Origin: Roseococcus pinisoli
Lineage (GTDB): Bacteria > Pseudomonadota > Alphaproteobacteria > Acetobacterales > Acetobacteraceae
Reading direction: 5' to 3'
Assembly (NCBI RefSeq): GCF_018413645.1
Contig: NZ_JAHCDA010000003.1
Coordinates: 1 to 64,000, forward strand
DNA: 64,000 nucleotides
Shown here: positions 16,813 to 27,034 of the stretch, piece by piece
How positions within the stretch are numbered: the first letter of the stretch is position 1
Layout: each line of letters starts with the position of its first letter
Made by a program: the position numbers and the translations under genes
Notes under the pieces: model-generated
Databases searched by the model: none
Told to the model about the DNA's origin: nothing
Seen by the model: only the letters and a program-made list of their open reading frames with translations

Positions 16813-19059
16813 ATGAACGTATCGCCCCCCAATGCACCTGCCTCCGCTCCTCCGACCGTCTCGATGGCACAGCCCCGAAGCGCGGGGGCTTTTCCCTCTC
16901 CCTTCGACTTCGTGCATGAGTACTGGGTGGACGCCATGCAGCGAACCGTCCTGGTGCTCGACGCCCTGCGCCAGCGCGGAGATACGCAGATTGAGCGTGC
17001 GGAGAGGCTCGCGCCCCATGTGCTGACCTTCGAGCGGGAGGTGCTGGTGGATGGCCGAACGCTGCCGCGTCCGGTGAACTACGCCTTGCTCCGCATCACC
17101 GCTCCCGAGGGCGTGGTGACCGACCCGCGCAAGCGTCCCTTCGTCGTCTTCGATCCGCGCGCCGGACACGGGCCGGGCATCGGCGGCATGAAGCAGGATA
17201 GCGAGATCGGCGTCGCGCTGCGCGCGGGCCACCCCTGCTACTTCGTCGGCTTCATGACCGATCCGGTCCCGGGCCAGACCATCGAGGATGTCTGCCGCGC
17301 GGAGGTGCATTTCCTCGAGCGTGTGATCGCCCTTCACCCCGAGGCCGAGGACAAACCCTGCCTCATCGGCAATTGCCAGGCTGGCTGGCAGATCATGATG
17401 ATGTGCGCGATGCGGCCGGACCTGCCCGGGCCCATCATGGTCGCGGGCGCGCCGCTCTCCTACTGGGCAGGCAAACGCGGCATGGGCTCCATGCGCTACT
17501 CCGGCGGGCTGCTCGGCGGAAGCTGGCTCACCGCGCTGACGAGCGACCTGGGCCGCGGCATCTTCGACGGCGCGCATCTCATCGCCAATTTCGAGGGCAT
17601 GAACCCCGCCAACACCTATTGGCAGAAGGCCTACAACGTCTACTCGAAGGTCGACACGGAGGCGGAGCGCTTCCTGGATTTCGAGACCTGGTGGGGCAGC
17701 CCCGTGACGCTGAACGGGGAGGAGATCCAGTTCATCGTCGACGAGCTGTTCATCGGCAACAAGCTCGCCTCGGGCGGCATCGCGAGCAGCGAGGGCGTGC
17801 GGGTGGATCTTCGCAACATCCGCTCGCCCATCATTGTCTTCTGCTCCTGGGGCGACGACATCACGCCGCCGCCGCAGGCGCTCGGCTGGCTGTTGGATCT
17901 CTACGACACGGATGAAGAGCTCGCGGCCTCCGGGCAGACCGTCGTCTACACGGTGCACCAGTCGATTGGGCATCTCGGCATCTTCGTCTCCGGCAAGGTC
18001 GCCACGAAGGAGCATGCCGGCTTTGCCAATGCGATGGACCTCATCGACATGCTTCCTCCCGGCCTCTACGAGGCGACCTTCGCCGACATTGACGAGGGCA
18101 CGGCGAACCCCGGGCTCATCCGGGGCGAATACCTCTTCCGCCTTGAGGGGCGGCGGCTCGACGACATCCGCGCCCTCGGCGTCAACGGCCCCGAGGACGA
18201 GCGCTGCTTCGAGACGGCAGCCAAGGTGTCCGAGGTCAACCGCGCGCTCTACGAGCAGACCATGGCGCCCGCAGTCCGCGCCCTGGCCAACGATGCCGCA
18301 GCGGAGCAGCTGCGGCGCCTGCACCCGCACCGACTGCGCTTCGAGGCCTTCTCCTCGCTCAACCCCTTCCTCACCGCCGTCCCGGGCCTGGCGGGGCTGG
18401 CACGCCGGCATCGGCAGCCGGTCGGCCCGGACAATCCCTTGCTGGCGATGGAACGGATGATGTCGCAGGCCGTCGCCGGCAGCCTCGAAGCTTTCGGCAA
18501 GGCGCGCGATGCCATGGCCGAAAGCCTGTTTCTCGGCATCTATGGCTCGCCCCTCCTGCAGGCGGTGGTTGGGCTGGACCCGTCGCGTGTCCACGAGGGA
18601 GCGCGGGGGATGCGGGATCTGGCGCGCGAAAGGGCCGCGCATGGCCTGAGGGCAGAGCTGGAACGCAACATGGAGCATGGCGGCCCGCTGGAGGCAGGCG
18701 TGCGCGGCTTGTTCCACGTTCTGCGCGCCGATAGGCGGATGGACGAGCGCGCAGCCGCCCTGCTGGAGACGCTGCGCGCCGCGCAGCCGGCCGAGCGACA
18801 TATCCCACGCGAGCGCTTCCGCCAGGTGCTTCGCGAGCAGGCGCTGACGCTCTGCCTCGACGAGGAACGCGCCGTTGCGGCGATCCCGCAGCTGCTGCCA
18901 CCGGACGCGCAGATCCGCCGTCGCCTGATGGACATCATCCGGCGTGTGGTGGAGGCCCAGGGCGCGCCATCGGAGGAGGCTGAGCGGCGACTTGCGCACC
19001 TGGAGGCCTTGTTCGATGCGGCACGCCCCGCCAGCAAGCAGCCGGCTCCATCCCATTGA
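16813..19059 (+). CDS. DUF3141 protein, PHA-synthase-like alpha/beta hydrolase
   Basis: 748 residues. The region about 90-430 resembles PhaC-type alpha/beta hydrolases: a nucleophile-elbow GNCQAGW with Cys188 (PHA synthases use G-x-C-x-G), an acid in SWGDDITPP (D348/D349) and a histidine in HQSIGHLGIF (H387). A long helical C-terminal part (about 440-748) follows, rich in Arg and Glu. The family is annotated only as DUF3141. Start ATG 16813 has GGTGAGG; the frame is open upstream to 16738 but across the palindrome. The Cys-His-Asp set suggests acyl-thioester transfer or hydrolysis, fitting the neighbouring acyl-CoA/acyl-phosphate genes. That activity is inferred. Confidence 0.85.
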   Translation: MNVSPPNAPASAPPTVSMAQPRSAGAFPSPFDFVHEYWVDAMQRTVLVLDALRQRGDTQIERAERLAPHVLTFEREVLVDGRTLPRPVNYALLRITAPEGVVTDPRKRPFVVFDPRAGHGPGIGGMKQDSEIGVALRAGHPCYFVGFMTDPVPGQTIEDVCRAEVHFLERVIALHPEAEDKPCLIGNCQAGWQIMMMCAMRPDLPGPIMVAGAPLSYWAGKRGMGSMRYSGGLLGGSWLTALTSDLGRGIFDGAHLIANFEGMNPANTYWQKAYNVYSKVDTEAERFLDFETWWGSPVTLNGEEIQFIVDELFIGNKLASGGIASSEGVRVDLRNIRSPIIVFCSWGDDITPPPQALGWLLDLYDTDEELAASGQTVVYTVHQSIGHLGIFVSGKVATKEHAGFANAMDLIDMLPPGLYEATFADIDEGTANPGLIRGEYLFRLEGRRLDDIRALGVNGPEDERCFETAAKVSEVNRALYEQTMAPAVRALANDAAAEQLRRLHPHRLRFEAFSSLNPFLTAVPGLAGLARRHRQPVGPDNPLLAMERMMSQAVAGSLEAFGKARDAMAESLFLGIYGSPLLQAVVGLDPSRVHEGARGMRDLARERAAHGLRAELERNMEHGGPLEAGVRGLFHVLRADRRMDERAAALLETLRAAQPAERHIPRERFRQVLREQALTLCLDEERAVAAIPQLLPPDAQIRRRLMDIIRRVVEAQGAPSEEAERRLAHLEALFDAARPASKQPAPSH

Positions 19060-19337
19060 GAGGGGGCGATGCTTCCGGATTTCTGACCGACGCAAAGTTC
19101 AGGAAGGGCTTCTGGCGAACGAACTACCGGTGCCGGCCGAACACCGCGATTTGGGCTGCCGGCAGGACGGCGACGAGGCTCCGCTGCGCGTTAAGAGGGA
19201 CGGTATGTGGACCGTCAATGCCGAGATGGAGAACGGAGCGGGCTGACCAGTGACGGCGCGATTACGGACGTCGCCACGGTGCTTCGCCAACCAAGCCGCG
19301 ATGTGGTGATCGCAAGCGCTATGTGAGTGCTTGGGTA

Positions 19338-19412
<75 letters not shown>

Positions 19413-19531
19413 ATGCTCACGCGGCGGGTGAATAGCGCCACATCGAGCACCTTGCAACTCCACGCCTTCGCACGGCGACGCATGCGCCCTATGTCCTGGC
19501 CGGCACCCCTCAGGAACTAGGCCGGAAAACC

Positions 19532-20443
19532 ATGACCCTGGAGTCTGATCTCCTCCTCGACCGTCGCCGCCTCAAGCGGCAGCTGGGCTTCTGGCGCGGC
19601 GCCCTGGTGCTGGGCGTGGTGGTGCTCGGCGGCCTCTGGCTGGGCCGTGGCCTCCCGGATGCCCTGGCCGGGGACCACGTCGCCCGCCTGCCCATCGAGG
19701 GCACCATCACCGACGACCCCAAGCTGCTGCGCGAGATCGACCGGATCCGACGCGATTCGCACACCCGCGCCGTCCTGGTCATGATCGACAGCCCCGGCGG
19801 CACCGTGGCCGGCGGGGAGGGGATCTACCGGGCCCTGCGGGCGCTGCGCGAATCGGGCAAGCCGGTCGTCGCGGTCATGCGCGGCACGGCCGCCTCCGCG
19901 GGCTATATGGTCGCACTGCCGGCCGAGCGGATCTTTTCCCGCGAGGCGACGCTGACGGGCTCGATCGGCGTGCTGCTGCAATCCGTCGAGGTTTCGGAGC
20001 TGGTCTCCCGCCTGGGCGTGCGGATGGAGACGCTGACCTCCGGCCCCCTCAAGGACCAGCCGAGCCCCTTCCGCCCCCTGAGCGAGGAGGGGCGGACCTC
20101 CCTGGCCGGCGTAGTGGACGACATGTATCGCCAGTTCGTCGCGATGGTGGTCGCGAATCGCCAGATGCCGGAGGAGCGCGTCCTCTCCCTCGCGGATGGG
20201 CGCGTCATGACGGGGCGCCAGGCGGTGGCGGCCGGTCTGGTCGACGAGATCGGCGGCGAGAACGAGGCCCGGAACTGGCTGGCGGCGAATCGGGGGGTGG
20301 CAGCGGAGCTTCCGGCGCGGGACATCGACTTCCGCAGCCTTAGCGAGCGGGCCTTGTCGATGGCCTCCTCCAGCTTCTGGCGGGGCGGCGTCGCGGCCTT
20401 CCGTGCCGAGGGGTGGTGGCCCGGGACGATTCTTCCGCGTTGA
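19532..20443 (+). CDS. sppA: Signal peptide peptidase SppA (S49 family)
   Basis: 303 residues: one N-terminal membrane anchor (about 23-39) and a single periplasmic S49 protease domain. The catalytic serine is S122 in GTAASAGYM and the general-base lysine K174 in [13 protein letters not shown], with IDSPGGTV (86-93) forming the oxyanion region. It digests signal peptides left in the inner membrane. It is the short, single-domain form. Downstream are ihfB and lapA, an order often seen in Alphaproteobacteria. Confidence 0.93.
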   Translation: MTLESDLLLDRRRLKRQLGFWRGALVLGVVVLGGLWLGRGLPDALAGDHVARLPIEGTITDDPKLLREIDRIRRDSHTRAVLVMIDSPGGTVAGGEGIYRALRALRESGKPVVAVMRGTAASAGYMVALPAERIFSREATLTGSIGVLLQSVEVSELVSRLGVRMETLTSGPLKDQPSPFRPLSEEGRTSLAGVVDDMYRQFVAMVVANRQMPEERVLSLADGRVMTGRQAVAAGLVDEIGGENEARNWLAANRGVAAELPARDIDFRSLSERALSMASSSFWRGGVAAFRAEGWWPGTILPR

Positions 20444-20528
20444 GGAACATTCCCGGATTTGCAAACTCCGGACTTGCAAATTTCCCTGCTACACTCTGCT
20501 ATCATCCTGGGACGCCTTGGGGACCTGC

Positions 20529-20831
20529 ATGACAAAAAGCGAGCTCATCGCGCATCTCGCCGCCCAGAACCCGCACCTGCGGCAACCGGATATCGAGCTC
20601 GTGGTCGGCACCATCTTCGAGGAGGTGAGCGCCGCCCTGGCCCGTGGGGACCGGGTGGAGCTGCGCGGCTTCGGTGCCTTCACCACGCGGCGGCGCGATC
20701 CGCGCCAGGGCCGTAACCCCCGGACCGGCGAGGCCGTGGCCGTCGCCGGCAAGGGGATGCCGCATTTCCGCCCCGGCAAGGAGCTGCGCGCCCGCGTCAA
20801 TGGCGGGCAGGATCCCGGGGAAGGCGAATGA
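20529..20831 (+). CDS. ihfB: Integration host factor beta subunit
   Basis: 100-residue HU/IHF protein that bends DNA as a heterodimer with IhfA. It opens [17 protein letters not shown], typical of IHF-beta, and has the DNA-binding arm region [20 protein letters not shown] and the RNPRTGE core with [17 protein letters not shown] 20529 gives normal length; the frame is open to 20403 but without conserved sequence. Its stop overlaps the lapA start by 4 bases. Confidence 0.93.
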   Translation: MTKSELIAHLAAQNPHLRQPDIELVVGTIFEEVSAALARGDRVELRGFGAFTTRRRDPRQGRNPRTGEAVAVAGKGMPHFRPGKELRARVNGGQDPGEGE

Positions 20832-21115
20832 TCCGCCTGCTTCCCGCGATCCTGGTCGCCCTGCTCCTCGGCCTCTTCGCCGTCGGCAACGGGCATCTAG
20901 TCTCGATCGCGCTCTGGCCGGGCGGCTGGACGGTGGAGCTGGCGCTCTGGCAGGCCGTGCTTGGCCCCTGCCTCATCGCCTTCCTGGCGGGCGCCCTGCT
21001 CGTGTGGTTCTCGCACCTGCCCCAGAAATGGAGCAACCGGCGCCTCCGCCGGACCGCGAAGCGCCTTGACGCCGAGCTGGCCGCGCGCGATGCGGCCGTC
21101 GCCAAGCTGAACTGA
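20828..21115 (+). CDS. LapA domain (DUF1049) membrane protein
   Basis: 95 residues with two hydrophobic segments (about 5-25 and 42-62) and a basic, amphipathic C-terminal helix ([20 protein letters not shown]). This is the LapA/YciS layout; E. coli LapA helps in lipopolysaccharide assembly by controlling LpxC turnover. The start overlaps ihfB (ATGA), indicating translational coupling. The family call rests on topology and synteny. Confidence 0.8.
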   Translation: MIRLLPAILVALLLGLFAVGNGHLVSIALWPGGWTVELALWQAVLGPCLIAFLAGALLVWFSHLPQKWSNRRLRRTAKRLDAELAARDAAVAKLN

Positions 21116-21128
21116 AAGTACCCCGCCC

Positions 21129-21842
21129 ATGCTGTCGCGTCCGGACGGTCCCAGGGGCCGGCTGATCGTCGCCATCGACACGCCCACGCTTCCGCGTGCC
21201 GAGACCCTGGCCGCGCAGGTGGCGCCCGAGGTCGGCCTGCTCAAGCTCGGCCTCGAGCTCTTCTGCGCCGCAGGCCCCTCCGCCCTTGCGCCGCTGCGCC
21301 AGCTGGCGCCGGTCTTCCTCGACCTGAAGCTGCACGACATCCCCAATACGGTGGCGGGGGCCCTCGGGTCGCTGGCGCCGCTCCGCCCGGCGATGGTCAC
21401 GATCCATGCCGCCGGCGGCCCGGCGATGATCGCCGCCGCCCGTCGCGCGGCCGAGGCAGCGGGCGGCGACCGTCCCATGATCCTGGCGGTGACCGTGCTC
21501 ACCAGCATCGACGCCGGGACGCTGCGCGCCATCGGCGTGGAGGCCGATCCGGTCGAGCAGGTGGTACGCCTGGCCCGGATGGCCCTCGAAGCGGGAGCCG
21601 ACGGCCTGGTCTGTTCCCCCCGCGAGGTCGCGCCCATTCGCGCCGCGCTGGGCGAGGGCCCCCGGCTCGTGGTGCCCGGCATCCGCCCGGCTGGCAGTGA
21701 CATCGGCGATCAGGTCCGCGTGGCGACCCCGGCCGAGGCCGTGGCCGACGGCGCCGACTGGATTGTGGTCGGCCGGCCCATCACCGGCGCGGCGGACCCC
21801 GCGGCCGCCGCTCGTGCCATCGTCGCCAGCCTGACGCGGTGA
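21129..21842 (+). CDS. pyrF: Orotidine 5'-phosphate decarboxylase
   Basis: 237-residue TIM-barrel enzyme converting OMP to UMP, the last step of pyrimidine synthesis. The catalytic charged network is in [12 protein letters not shown] (D65, K67, D70), the first strand is LIVAIDTPT (12-20), and the phosphate loop is [11 protein letters not shown] and VVGRPIT at the C-terminus. It begins 13 bases after lapA and runs directly into trpF, so it is likely part of the ihfB-lapA-pyrF-trpFBA operon. Confidence 0.95.
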   Translation: MLSRPDGPRGRLIVAIDTPTLPRAETLAAQVAPEVGLLKLGLELFCAAGPSALAPLRQLAPVFLDLKLHDIPNTVAGALGSLAPLRPAMVTIHAAGGPAMIAAARRAAEAAGGDRPMILAVTVLTSIDAGTLRAIGVEADPVEQVVRLARMALEAGADGLVCSPREVAPIRAALGEGPRLVVPGIRPAGSDIGDQVRVATPAEAVADGADWIVVGRPITGAADPAAAARAIVASLTR

Positions 21843-21849
21843 TCGCGCG

Positions 21850-22488
21850 ATGACCGAGGTCAAGATCTGCGGCATCTCGACGCCCGAGGCCCTGCGGGTC
21901 GCGGCCGAGGCGGGTGCGGATCTTGTGGGCTTCGTCTTCTTTCCGCCTTCGCCGCGGGCGGTCACCCCCGCCCAGGCCGGCGCGCTCTCCGCCTCGCTGG
22001 AGGGTGGGCCGCGGCGCGTGGGCCTCTTCGTCGATCCGACGGACGAGCTGCTGGAGGCCACGCTGGCCGCGGCGCCGCTCGACATGATCCAGCTCCACGG
22101 CGGCGAGACGCCCTCGCGGGTCGCCGCGATCCAGGGGCGCTTCGGCCGGCCGGTCATGAAGGCGCTGGGCATCGGTACCGAGGCGGACCTCGCCGCCATC
22201 GACGATTTCGCGGGCGTGGCCGACTGGCTCCTGCTCGACGCCAAGGCGCCGCCCGAGGCGACGCGCCCCGGCGGCAATGCGCAGGCCTTCGAATGGCGCC
22301 TGGCGCGGCTCGCGCGGATTCCCGTCCCCTGGCTGCTCGCAGGCGGGCTCACGCCGGCCAATGTGGCCGAGGCGATCGCCGTCAGCGGTGCGCCGGGCGT
22401 GGACGTCTCCTCGGGCGTGGAGAGCTCCCGCGGCGTGAAGGATGCGGGCCTGATCCGCGACTTCGTCGAGGCCGTGCGCCGAATGTGA
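21850..22488 (+). CDS. trpF: Phosphoribosylanthranilate isomerase
   Basis: 212 residues, TIM barrel, Amadori rearrangement of PRA to CdRP in tryptophan synthesis. The opening VKICGISTPEALRVA contains the catalytic cysteine (C8), followed by GFVFFPPSPRAV, IQLHGGETP and the C-terminal GVDVSSGVESSRGVKD with the general-acid aspartate. The start is 7 bases after pyrF. A GTG-started trpB follows after a 69-base gap. Confidence 0.95.
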   Translation: MTEVKICGISTPEALRVAAEAGADLVGFVFFPPSPRAVTPAQAGALSASLEGGPRRVGLFVDPTDELLEATLAAAPLDMIQLHGGETPSRVAAIQGRFGRPVMKALGIGTEADLAAIDDFAGVADWLLLDAKAPPEATRPGGNAQAFEWRLARLARIPVPWLLAGGLTPANVAEAIAVSGAPGVDVSSGVESSRGVKDAGLIRDFVEAVRRM

Positions 22489-22557
22489 GGCTCGGGGTTG
22501 GGGAAAGCCCGGGCTTTCGCTATCAATCCCGCTTCACTGCCAGACCCGGGAGCACAA

Positions 22558-23820
22558 GTGAACAAGCCCGTGACGCCGCCCGTGCGGCCCAACACCTTCA
22601 AGAGCGGTCCCGATTCCGCGGGACGTTTCGGCGGCTTCGGCGGCCGGTACGTCGCCGAGACGCTGATGCCGCTCATCCTCGAGGTGGAGGCCGCTTATGC
22701 CGCTGCGAAGAAGGATCCGGGCTTCGACAAGGAATGGCGACGCTTACTCAAGGACTATGTGGGCCGGCCCAGCCCGCTCTGGCTCGCGGAGCGGCTCACG
22801 GAGCATTGCGCTTCCCTGGCGCCGCGCCGCGGTGACGGCGCGAAGATCTATTTTAAGCGCGAGGACCTGAACCACACCGGCGCCCATAAGATCAACGCGG
22901 TGCTCGGCCAGATCCTCCTGGCCCGGCGCATGGGCAAGAAGCGCGTCATCGCCGAGACGGGCGCGGGCCAGCACGGCGTCGCGACGGCCACGGCCTGCGC
23001 GCTCTTCGGCCTGCCCTGCACCGTCTTCATGGGCGCGACCGACGTGGAGCGGCAGAAGCCCAACGTCTTCCGCATGAAGCTGCTGGGCGCGGAGGTCGTT
23101 CCCGTGACGTCCGGCGCGGCCACGCTGAAGGACGCGATGAACGAGGCGCTGCGCCACTGGGTCTCGAATGTCGACGATACCTACTACTGCATCGGCACCG
23201 TCGCGGGCCCGCACCCCTATCCGGTGATGGTGCGCGACTTCCAGTCGGTCATCGGCGAGGAAGTGCGCTGGCAGTTGGCCGAGTTCGAGGGCGAGGGCCG
23301 CCTGCCCGACGTGCTGTCGGCGGCCATCGGCGGCGGCTCCAACGCGCTGGGGCTGTTCTACCCCTTCCTCGACGACCCCTCGGTCGAGATCTATGGCGTC
23401 GAGGCCGGCGGCCATGGCGTCGACACGCCCGAGCATGCGGCGAGCCTCACCGGCGGCCGCCCGGGTGTGCTGCACGGCAACCGCACCTACCTGCTGCAGG
23501 ACGAGCACGGCCAGATCCTGGAGGGCCACTCGATCAGCGCCGGGCTCGACTATCCCGGTATCGGGCCCGAGCATTCCTGGCTGCACGAGATGGGCCGCGT
23601 GAAATACGAGAACGCGACCGACAAGGAGGCGCTGGATGCCTTCCAGCTTTGCACGAAGCTGGAGGGCATCATCCCGGCCCTGGAGCCCGCGCATGCGCTA
23701 GCCCATGTGCTGCGCCTCGCGCCGACGCTGCCGGCGGACAAGATCATCGTGATGTGCATGTCCGGGCGTGGCGACAAGGACATCTTCACCGTCGCCGACC
23801 ATCTGGGGGTGAGCATATGA
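22558..23820 (+). CDS. trpB: Tryptophan synthase beta chain
   Basis: 420 residues; PLP enzyme joining indole and serine. The PLP lysine is K111 in [13 protein letters not shown]. Other blocks are [27 protein letters not shown] and [16 protein letters not shown] chose GTG at 22558 because GGGAG lies 6 bases upstream and the length is normal. The frame is open further to a TTG at 22498 with no conserved residues. Its stop overlaps the trpA start (ATGA), coupling the two subunits. Confidence 0.95.
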   Translation: MNKPVTPPVRPNTFKSGPDSAGRFGGFGGRYVAETLMPLILEVEAAYAAAKKDPGFDKEWRRLLKDYVGRPSPLWLAERLTEHCASLAPRRGDGAKIYFKREDLNHTGAHKINAVLGQILLARRMGKKRVIAETGAGQHGVATATACALFGLPCTVFMGATDVERQKPNVFRMKLLGAEVVPVTSGAATLKDAMNEALRHWVSNVDDTYYCIGTVAGPHPYPVMVRDFQSVIGEEVRWQLAEFEGEGRLPDVLSAAIGGGSNALGLFYPFLDDPSVEIYGVEAGGHGVDTPEHAASLTGGRPGVLHGNRTYLLQDEHGQILEGHSISAGLDYPGIGPEHSWLHEMGRVKYENATDKEALDAFQLCTKLEGIIPALEPAHALAHVLRLAPTLPADKIIVMCMSGRGDKDIFTVADHLGVSI

Positions 23821-24638
23821 GCCGGATTGCTGCCCGCTTCGCGGAGCTGAAGAAGCAGGGCAGGGGGGCGCTGATTCCCTTCCTGGAAGCCTACGACCCC
23901 GATCCGGCGACCAGCATGGCCCTGCTGCGCGGCCTGCCGGGCGCCGGCGCCGACCTCATCGAGATCGGCGTGCCCTTCACCGACCCGATGGCCGATGGCC
24001 CGATCATCCAGCTCGCCAGCCAGCGCGCGCTGAAGGCGGGCGCGACCATGGCCGGCGTGCTGGCCATGGTGCGGGATTTCCGCACCGAGGACACGACGAC
24101 GCCGATCATCCTGATGGGCTACCTCAACCCCATCCTCTCCTACGGCGCCGAACGCTTCGTCACCGATGCGCAGGCGAGCGGCGTGGATGGGCTGATCGTC
24201 GTGGACATGCCGCCGGAGGAGGCGGAGGTGCTGGCGCCGACGGCCCTGGCCGCCGGGCTCGACATCATCCGCCTGGTCGCGCCGACCACGGATGACGAGC
24301 GGCTGCCGCTGGTGCTGAAGGCTTCCTCGGGCTTCGTTTACTACGTGGCGCTCGCGGGCATCACCGGCACGCGCAGCGCCGATCCCGAAGCGCTGCGCAA
24401 GGCCATCCCGCGCGTCCGCCAGCACACCGACCTGCCGATCGCCATCGGCTTCGGCATCCGCACCCCGGAGCAGGCGGGCGAGGCCTCGCGCATCGCCGAC
24501 GGCGCCGTCGTGGGAAGCGCGCTGGTCGACACGCTGCACAAGTCGCTGGACGAGCAGGGCCGCGCGCGGCCCGACAGCGTGCGTCTGGTCCTCGACCAGG
24601 TGCGCGGCCTGGCCGAGGCGGTGCGCTCGGGCGGCTGA
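23817..24638 (+). CDS. trpA: Tryptophan synthase alpha chain
   Basis: 273 residues, TIM barrel; cleaves indole-3-glycerol phosphate to indole and glyceraldehyde 3-phosphate. The catalytic residues are E49 in [11 protein letters not shown] and D60 in PMADGP. The phosphate site is [11 protein letters not shown] and GSALVDTL. It overlaps trpB by 4 bases and is the last gene before a strong hairpin terminator. Confidence 0.96.
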   Translation: MSRIAARFAELKKQGRGALIPFLEAYDPDPATSMALLRGLPGAGADLIEIGVPFTDPMADGPIIQLASQRALKAGATMAGVLAMVRDFRTEDTTTPIILMGYLNPILSYGAERFVTDAQASGVDGLIVVDMPPEEAEVLAPTALAAGLDIIRLVAPTTDDERLPLVLKASSGFVYYVALAGITGTRSADPEALRKAIPRVRQHTDLPIAIGFGIRTPEQAGEASRIADGAVVGSALVDTLHKSLDEQGRARPDSVRLVLDQVRGLAEAVRSGG

Positions 24639-24642
24639 ATAG

Positions 24643-24666
24643 GGGCGGGGCGCCAGCGCCCCGCCC
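24643..24666. terminator. Hairpin terminator between convergent trpA and LLM oxidoreductase genes
   Basis: A 10-bp perfect GC stem GGGCGGGGCG / CGCCCCGCCC closes on a CCAG loop. It sits exactly between two convergent genes, so it probably works in both directions; there is no long T-run, as is common in GC-rich genomes. Confidence 0.65.
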
Positions 24667-24668
24667 TC

Positions 24669-25700
24669 TCAGGCCAGCAGCTCGCGGACGAGGGGGATCA
24701 CCTTCGTCCCGTAGAGCTCGATGCTCCGCATCAGCTTCTCATGCGGCAGCGCGCCGGCGCTGTATTTCAGCTGGAAGCGCTGCACGCCCAGCGCCTGCAC
24801 CGTCGCGGCGATCTTGCGCGCGACCGTTTCCGGCGATCCGACATAGAGGGAGCCGTGGTCGGCCTCACGGTCGTATTCCGCGCGGTTCATCGGCCCCCAG
24901 CCGCGCTCGGCCCCGATGCGGTCGCGCATGCGCTTGTAGTCGGGCCAGAGCTCCTCGCGCGCCTGGGCGTCGGTGTCGGCGATGTAGCCCGGCGAATGCA
25001 CGCCGATCGGGCGCAGGGGCTTCTGCAGCTTGTCGCAGGCCTGCCGGTAGAGATCGGCATAGGGCACGAAGCGCTTCGGATCGCCGCCGATGATGGCGAG
25101 CATCAGCGGCAGGCCGTGGCGCGCCGCGCGGACCACGGAGTCCGGGCTTCCGCCCACGCCGATCCAGGCTTTCAGCGGCGGGTTCTCCACCGGCGGGAAG
25201 ACGCGCTGGTTCTTGAGTGCCGGCCGCGTCATGCCGTTCCAGTCGACCGGGCCCTGCGGCAGCAGCTTCGTGAAGAGGTCCAGCTTCTCCTCGAACAGGA
25301 CCTCGTATTGGTCGAGCTCGTAGCCGAAGAGCGGGAAGGATTCGGTGAAGGAGCCGCGGCCGAGGATGACCTCCGCGCGCCCGCTCGAGGCTGCGTCGAG
25401 CGTCGAGAAGCGCTGGAAGACGCGGATGGGATCGTCCGAGCTCAGCACCGTGACCGCCGAGCCCAGGAGGATGCGCTTCGTGCAGCCGGCGATGGCCGCC
25501 AGCACGACCTCGGGCGCCGAGACCGCGAAATCCTCCCGGTGATGCTCGCCGACGCCGAAGAAGTCGATGCCGAGCTGATCCGCCAGCCGCGCCTCGGCGA
25601 TGACGTCGCGGATCACCTGGGCATGCGGCAGCAGCGCGCCGTCCGGCCCCGAGGTGACGTCACCGAAGGTGTCCAGGCCAAATTCGAGAGATGCGGTCAT
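24669..25700 (-). CDS. LLM-class flavin-dependent oxidoreductase
   Basis: 343 residues of the luciferase-like monooxygenase superfamily. LEFGLDTFGD opens the barrel, followed by GVGEHHREDF near 50, ILLGSAVTVLSSDDPIRVF near 77-95, and AEVILGRGSFTESFPLFGY near 110. Such enzymes oxidise a substrate with reduced flavin and oxygen; the substrate is unknown. Monocistronic; 86 bases from the next minus-strand gene. Confidence 0.88.
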   Translation of the reverse strand: MTASLEFGLDTFGDVTSGPDGALLPHAQVIRDVIAEARLADQLGIDFFGVGEHHREDFAVSAPEVVLAAIAGCTKRILLGSAVTVLSSDDPIRVFQRFSTLDAASSGRAEVILGRGSFTESFPLFGYELDQYEVLFEEKLDLFTKLLPQGPVDWNGMTRPALKNQRVFPPVENPPLKAWIGVGGSPDSVVRAARHGLPLMLAIIGGDPKRFVPYADLYRQACDKLQKPLRPIGVHSPGYIADTDAQAREELWPDYKRMRDRIGAERGWGPMNRAEYDREADHGSLYVGSPETVARKIAATVQALGVQRFQLKYSAGALPHEKLMRSIELYGTKVIPLVRELLA

Positions 25701-25786
25701 CGGTTCTCCGGCGCGCGGTTGTCCTGACGCAGAGCTATGGTCTTCCGCGCGCGCTGCAAGCTCGGATGCTGCCGGGAGGGCGCGCC

Positions 25787-26872
25787 TCAGCCCTTCATCA
25801 GGCCCTGAGCCGCGATCCAGCCCTGGATCAGCCCGGCGATCTCCTCCGAATTGTCGTCGTGCATGATCATGTGGGTGTTGCCCCGGATGCCGCGGGCCGG
25901 CAGCTCCATGAGGTCGACCTTGCCACCGGCCGCTGTCAGGGCCGCGGCGAAGCGGTCGACCGCCCGGCGATAGGCCGGCCAGGGATCCTGGTCGATGAAG
26001 TCGCCCCAGACCATGAGCAGCGGGATGTTGCGCATCCGCGCCATGTCCACCGTCGCCGGGTCTGGTGCGCCGGAGCCTTCCACGGCGACGATCGCCGCCA
26101 CCTTCTCCGGCGCCTCCAGCGCGGCGCGCAGCGCGAAGGCCACGCCCTGGCTATGCACCACGATCACCGAGGGCTCGGTCATCCGCGCGAGATAGGCGGC
26201 ATAGGCGCGCTGGGTGAAGGCGTCCGAGCTGGCCCAGCGCGGGATCGCGCCGCGGCCCAGATTTTCCAGCGCCGCCACCGGGAAGCGGGCCTCGGGATAG
26301 GGACGACGCTTGGCGGGATCGAGGTTGAAGCCGTCGGGCGGGCCGAAGCGGAAGGTGCGCCACGCCTCGAAGAGGCTGCGGAAGACCGGCTCGTCCGGCA
26401 GGATCTCGGGATAGCGCGGCCAGGAGGCGCGACCGCGCTCGAAGGCGTCGCTGACATAGACGTCGTGGCCGGCGCGAAGGAAGAAGGACTGCCAGCCCGG
26501 GCGGCCGTCGGGCGTGTCCTCCCAACAGGCGCCGGAGAGGCCGCCGCCGTGCCACAGCATCAGGGGATGGCGGGCGCTGGGCGCGGCGAGCTTGACGTAC
26601 TGCACGTACATCTGGCCGACCATGTAGTCGCCGTTGACCTCGATGCGTCGGACGGGGCCGGTTGCCGTCAGGCGCACCTCGCGAGGCGGCAGGCCGGTGA
26701 GCGTGCGCACCTCGCCGCCCACATGGAAGCCACCGATGGAGGCGACCCGCAGCGGGGCCGGAGCGGCGGGCACCTGGGCGGCGGCTGGCCCCGCCGCGGC
26801 CGCCAGCACGCCGGTCCCGAGCATGGCATGGCGGCGCGAGGCGACGCCGGGTGCGAGGTCCTTGCGATTCAC
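25787..26872 (-). CDS. Exported alpha/beta hydrolase (Tat signal)
   Basis: 361 residues. The N-terminus SRRHAMLGTGVLAAAAG is a Tat-like signal (RR followed by a hydrophobic stretch, cleavage around residue 32). The alpha/beta fold has HPLMLWHGGGLSGACW near 100 (oxyanion), a nucleophile elbow VVHSQGVA (serine near 237) and a C-terminal HMIMHDDN histidine. The esterase or lipase substrate is unknown. It is divergent from the dehydrogenase at 27035. Confidence 0.82.
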   Translation of the reverse strand: MNRKDLAPGVASRRHAMLGTGVLAAAAGPAAAQVPAAPAPLRVASIGGFHVGGEVRTLTGLPPREVRLTATGPVRRIEVNGDYMVGQMYVQYVKLAAPSARHPLMLWHGGGLSGACWEDTPDGRPGWQSFFLRAGHDVYVSDAFERGRASWPRYPEILPDEPVFRSLFEAWRTFRFGPPDGFNLDPAKRRPYPEARFPVAALENLGRGAIPRWASSDAFTQRAYAAYLARMTEPSVIVVHSQGVAFALRAALEAPEKVAAIVAVEGSGAPDPATVDMARMRNIPLLMVWGDFIDQDPWPAYRRAVDRFAAALTAAGGKVDLMELPARGIRGNTHMIMHDDNSEEIAGLIQGWIAAQGLMKG

Positions 26873-27034
26873 GTCTTGTCTCCCCGAAGGGCGCCTCGTG
26901 AGGGAAGGGCGCCGCGCCCGCCGAGCCTATCAGTCGCCAGCGGGCAGCTGGAAGCCGCATCTGGCCGGGGGGTGGCCTGGACAGCGCCCCGGGCGCCATC
27001 GGAACATGCCTGCAACAGTTGGGAGGAATTGATC

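Noticed and set aside
19060-19337. Degenerate gene between DUF3141 and tRNA-Thr
   Set aside because: Two short frames are open (19056-19253 and 18944-19246), but neither has recognisable homology or a ribosome site; left as intergenic.
25691-27034. N-terminal extension of the 27035 dehydrogenase by 448 codons
   Set aside because: It is antisense to the exported hydrolase and lacks conserved sequence; GTG 27035 has a well-placed ribosome site.
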